DNA from: Profundibacter amoris
GTDB taxonomy: Bacteria > Pseudomonadota > Alphaproteobacteria > Rhodobacterales > Rhodobacteraceae
Length of the DNA stretch: 64,000 nucleotides
Reading direction: 5' to 3'
Assembly: GCF_003544895.1 (NCBI RefSeq)
Contig: NZ_CP032125.1
Coordinates: 62,001-126,000, forward strand
Shown: positions 60,428-64,000 of the stretch, in pieces
How the letters are laid out: each line of letters opens with the position of its first letter
Position numbering within the stretch: the first letter of the stretch is position 1
The notes under the pieces: generated by a model
Seen by the model: only the letters and a program-made list of their open reading frames with translations
Told to the model about the DNA's origin: nothing
The model's database searches: none
Position numbers and translations under genes: made by a program

Positions 60428-60898
60428 ATGTCACGTCGCCACGCTGCAGAAAAACGCGAAATCTTGCCGGACGCCAAATTTGGCGACCGCATTCTTTCGA
60501 AATTCATGAATAACCTGATGATCGACGGCAAAAAATCTGCCGCCGAGCGCATCGTTTACAACGCCTTTGACCGTGTTGAAGAAAAACTGAAGCGCGCCCC
60601 TGTCGAGGTCTTCCACGAAGCGCTCGACAACATCAAACCGTCGGTCGAAGTTCGTTCGCGCCGGGTTGGTGGTGCGACCTATCAGGTGCCTGTCGAAGTT
60701 CGCCCCGAGCGCCGCGAAGCGCTGGCGATCCGTTGGTTGATCATCGCTGCCCGCAAGCGCAACGAGAACACAATGGAAGAGCGTCTGGCAGGCGAACTGA
60801 TGGACGCGGTTTCCAGCCGCGGCACAGCCGTCAAGAAACGCGAAGACACCCACAAAATGGCCGAAGCAAACAAAGCTTTCAGCCATTACCGCTGGTAA
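60428..60898 (+). CDS. rpsG: 30S ribosomal protein S7
   Basis: A 156-residue assembly protein for the 30S head. [20 protein letters not shown] at the start and [20 protein letters not shown] are S7 signatures. GGAGA ribosome site 12 bases after rpsL. Confidence 0.98.
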   Translation: MSRRHAAEKREILPDAKFGDRILSKFMNNLMIDGKKSAAERIVYNAFDRVEEKLKRAPVEVFHEALDNIKPSVEVRSRRVGGATYQVPVEVRPERREALAIRWLIIAARKRNENTMEERLAGELMDAVSSRGTAVKKREDTHKMAEANKAFSHYRW

Positions 60899-60922
60899 CA
60901 CTTTAAGGTTAGGCCCGAGAAA

Positions 60923-63040
60923 ATGGCACGCGAATATCCACTAGAACGGTACCGCAACTTTGGTATCATGGCCCACATCGACGCAGGTAAAACCACCTGT
61001 ACCGAACGGATTCTGTATTACACCGGGAAATCCCACAATATTGGCGAAGTGCACGATGGCGCTGCGACAATGGACTGGATGGAACAGGAGCAGGAGCGCG
61101 GCATCACCATTACTTCGGCTGCGACAACCACTTTCTGGGCGCGTACCACGGATGGCAAAACCGAGGAAACCGAAAAGCACCGGATGAACATCATCGACAC
61201 GCCCGGCCACGTTGACTTCACGATTGAAGTTGAACGTTCGCTGGCCGTTCTGGATGGTGCGATTGCCCTGCTGGACGCCAACGCCGGTGTCGAACCGCAA
61301 ACAGAAACTGTTTGGCGTCAGGCTGATCGCTACAAGGTTCCGCGGATTGTGTTCGTCAACAAGATGGACAAAATCGGTGCGAACTTCCAGAATTGTGTCG
61401 ACATGATCAAAGACCGTACGGGTGCAATTCCTTGCCCCGTTCAGTTTCCGATCGGTGCCGAGACCGAGCTTGAGGGCATCGTTGATCTGATCACCATGCA
61501 GGAGTGGGTTTGGGTTGGTGAAGACCTTGGTGCATCTTGGGAGCTGCGCGATATTCGCCCCGAGCTGCAGGACGAAGCCAACGACCGCCGCGCCACCATG
61601 ATCGAACTTGCTGTCGACATGGATGATGACGCAATGGAAGCCTATCTGGAAGGCAACGAACCTGATGTTGATACTCTGCGCAAACTGATCCGCGCGGGTA
61701 CCATTGAAATGAAATTCGTTCCCATTCTGGCTGGTTCTGCCTTTAAAAACAAAGGTGTTCAGCCGCTGTTGAACGCTGTGATCGATTTCCTGCCCAGCCC
61801 GCTGGACGTTGTCGATTACATGGGCTTCAAACCCGGTGACGAAACCGAAACGCGTGATATCCCCCGCCGTGCGGACGATAACATGCCATTCTCGGCACTG
61901 GCGTTCAAAATCATGAACGACCCCTTCGTTGGCTCGCTGACCTTCACGCGTATCTATTCGGGCGTGTTGAAGAAAGGCGACAGCATCCTGAACTCGACCA
62001 AAGGCAAAAAAGAGCGCGTTGGCCGGATGATGATGATGCACTCTATCAACCGCGAAGAGATCGACGAAGCCTTTGCTGGCGATATTATCGCACTGGCCGG
62101 TCTGAAACAGACCACCACGGGTGATACGCTCTGTGCTGTGAACGAGCCTGTGGTTCTGGAAACTATGACCTTCCCCGATCCCGTGATCGAGATTGCGGTC
62201 GAGCCGAAAAGCAAAGCCGACCAGGAAAAAATGTCGGCCGGTCTGGCCCGTCTGGCAGCCGAGGATCCGTCCTTCCGTGTGGAAACCGATTTTGAATCGG
62301 GTCAGACGATCATGAAGGGTATGGGCGAACTTCACCTTGATATTCTGGTGGATCGTCTGAAGCGCGAATTCAAGGTTGAAGCCAACATCGGCGCGCCACA
62401 GGTGGCATATCGCGAAACCATCAGCCACGAAGTTGAGCACAGCTACACCCACAAGAAGCAGTCGGGTGGTTCTGGTCAGTTCGCCGAAGTGAAAATGATC
62501 ATTTCGCCGACAGAGCCGAGCGAAGGCTATAGCTTTGAAAGCCGCATTGTTGGCGGTTCGATCCCCAAGGAATATATCCCGGGCGTCGAAAAAGGCATCC
62601 AGTCTGTTATGGATAGCGGTCCGCTGGCTGGCTTCCCGGTAATCGACTTCAAGGTTGCCCTGATCGACGGCAAGTTCCACGATGTTGACTCCTCGGTTCT
62701 GGCCTTTGAAATCGCTGGCCGTATGTGCATGCGTGAAGGCCTGAAACGAGCCGGCGCGAAGATGCTCGAGCCGATCATGAAAGTCGAAGTGATCACACCG
62801 GAAGAATACACCGGTAACATCATCGGCGATCTGACATCGCGCCGTGGTCAGGTCCAGGGGCAGGATACACGCGGCAACGCGATTGCGATCGACGCCTTTG
62901 TGCCTCTGGCCAACATGTTCGGTTACATCAACACCCTGCGGTCCATGTCTTCGGGCCGTGCGAACTTCTCGATGCAGTTCGACCATTATGACCCTGTTCC
63001 GCAGAATATCTCGGAAGAAATCCAAGCGAAATACGCGTAG
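60923..63040 (+). CDS. fusA: elongation factor G
   Basis: A 705-residue translocation GTPase. G1 AHIDAGKTT, switch I region [12 protein letters not shown]3 DTPGHVDFT and G4 NKMDKIG are visible, followed by domains II-V. It lies 24 bases after rpsG. The protein is full length. Confidence 0.98.
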   Translation: MAREYPLERYRNFGIMAHIDAGKTTCTERILYYTGKSHNIGEVHDGAATMDWMEQEQERGITITSAATTTFWARTTDGKTEETEKHRMNIIDTPGHVDFTIEVERSLAVLDGAIALLDANAGVEPQTETVWRQADRYKVPRIVFVNKMDKIGANFQNCVDMIKDRTGAIPCPVQFPIGAETELEGIVDLITMQEWVWVGEDLGASWELRDIRPELQDEANDRRATMIELAVDMDDDAMEAYLEGNEPDVDTLRKLIRAGTIEMKFVPILAGSAFKNKGVQPLLNAVIDFLPSPLDVVDYMGFKPGDETETRDIPRRADDNMPFSALAFKIMNDPFVGSLTFTRIYSGVLKKGDSILNSTKGKKERVGRMMMMHSINREEIDEAFAGDIIALAGLKQTTTGDTLCAVNEPVVLETMTFPDPVIEIAVEPKSKADQEKMSAGLARLAAEDPSFRVETDFESGQTIMKGMGELHLDILVDRLKREFKVEANIGAPQVAYRETISHEVEHSYTHKKQSGGSGQFAEVKMIISPTEPSEGYSFESRIVGGSIPKEYIPGVEKGIQSVMDSGPLAGFPVIDFKVALIDGKFHDVDSSVLAFEIAGRMCMREGLKRAGAKMLEPIMKVEVITPEEYTGNIIGDLTSRRGQVQGQDTRGNAIAIDAFVPLANMFGYINTLRSMSSGRANFSMQFDHYDPVPQNISEEIQAKYA

Positions 63041-63082
63041 GCGCGGTGGCGCATCGCATAAAGTGTAAAGAAGGAGGCCACC

Positions 63083-64000
<918 letters not shown>

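Overview
The window looks like a chromosomal segment of an alphaproteobacterium of the order Rhodobacterales (Roseobacter-type marine Rhodobacteraceae). The reasons are gene content and order: rsfS-rlmH-gpmI-envC-ctpA-rppH, leuCD/leuB, secE-nusG-rplKAJL-rpoBC and rpsL-rpsG-fusA-tuf, together with LuxR/LuxI quorum sensing, an MttB-family methyltransferase and a betaine-type ABC transporter. Base composition is moderately GC-rich, with AT-richer islands at about 5640-6325 and 26400-28300. No insertion sequence, prophage or CRISPR array is visible.

Layout. 1-10 kb (mostly minus strand): rsfS, rlmH, gpmI, envC, ctpA, rppH, a secreted unknown protein and a methyltransferase, tightly packed and partly translationally coupled. 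An AT-rich accessory gene (5708-6322) is inserted on the opposite strand. Upstream are an amidase and an MscS channel. 10-18.6 kb: leuC and leuD, then an unrelated block (membrane protein, EEP-family phosphatase/nuclease, Rossmann-fold protein with divergent LysR regulator), then leuB, a DUF2167-type membrane protein and tRNA-Pro(CGG). 18.9-26.2 kb: a catabolic unit with a divergent LysR regulator, MttB-family methyltransferase, two-domain flavin oxidoreductase and a polar amino-acid-type ABC importer, probably for import and demethylation of an N-methylated compound. 26.4-28.2 kb: a quorum-sensing island (luxR, a small unknown gene, luxI, another small unknown gene). 28.4-32.9 kb: an RND efflux pair. 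33-36 kb: a glycine betaine/proline-type ABC transporter. 36-41.9 kb: rsmD and neighbours, flavin reductase, AhpD-like protein, quinone oxidoreductase, branched-chain aminotransferase-like enzyme, a 118-bp palindromic element and a Tat-exported cyclase-family hydrolase. 42-45.5 kb: two coupled flavoproteins (one GlpA-like with a C-terminal Fe-S domain) and a divergent DeoR/GlpR regulator. 45.5-64 kb: the secE...rpoC and str operons, separated by a DMT transporter and a glycosyltransferase; tuf runs off the right edge.

How the genes work together. The right third is core transcription/translation machinery, with visible RNA structures (an L10-type leader and two long hairpins between rplL and rpoB). 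The middle is accessory metabolism typical of marine bacteria using osmolytes: two importers, a demethylation module and amino-acid enzymes. The most interesting non-routine features are the MttB/flavoprotein locus with an altered Fe-S cysteine pattern and no corrinoid protein nearby, the lux island with a tandem-repeat operator candidate and two unknown small genes, the 118-bp palindromic element that supplies a stop codon, and the accessory gene with a Cys-His-Asp arrangement inside the gpmI-rlmH cluster.
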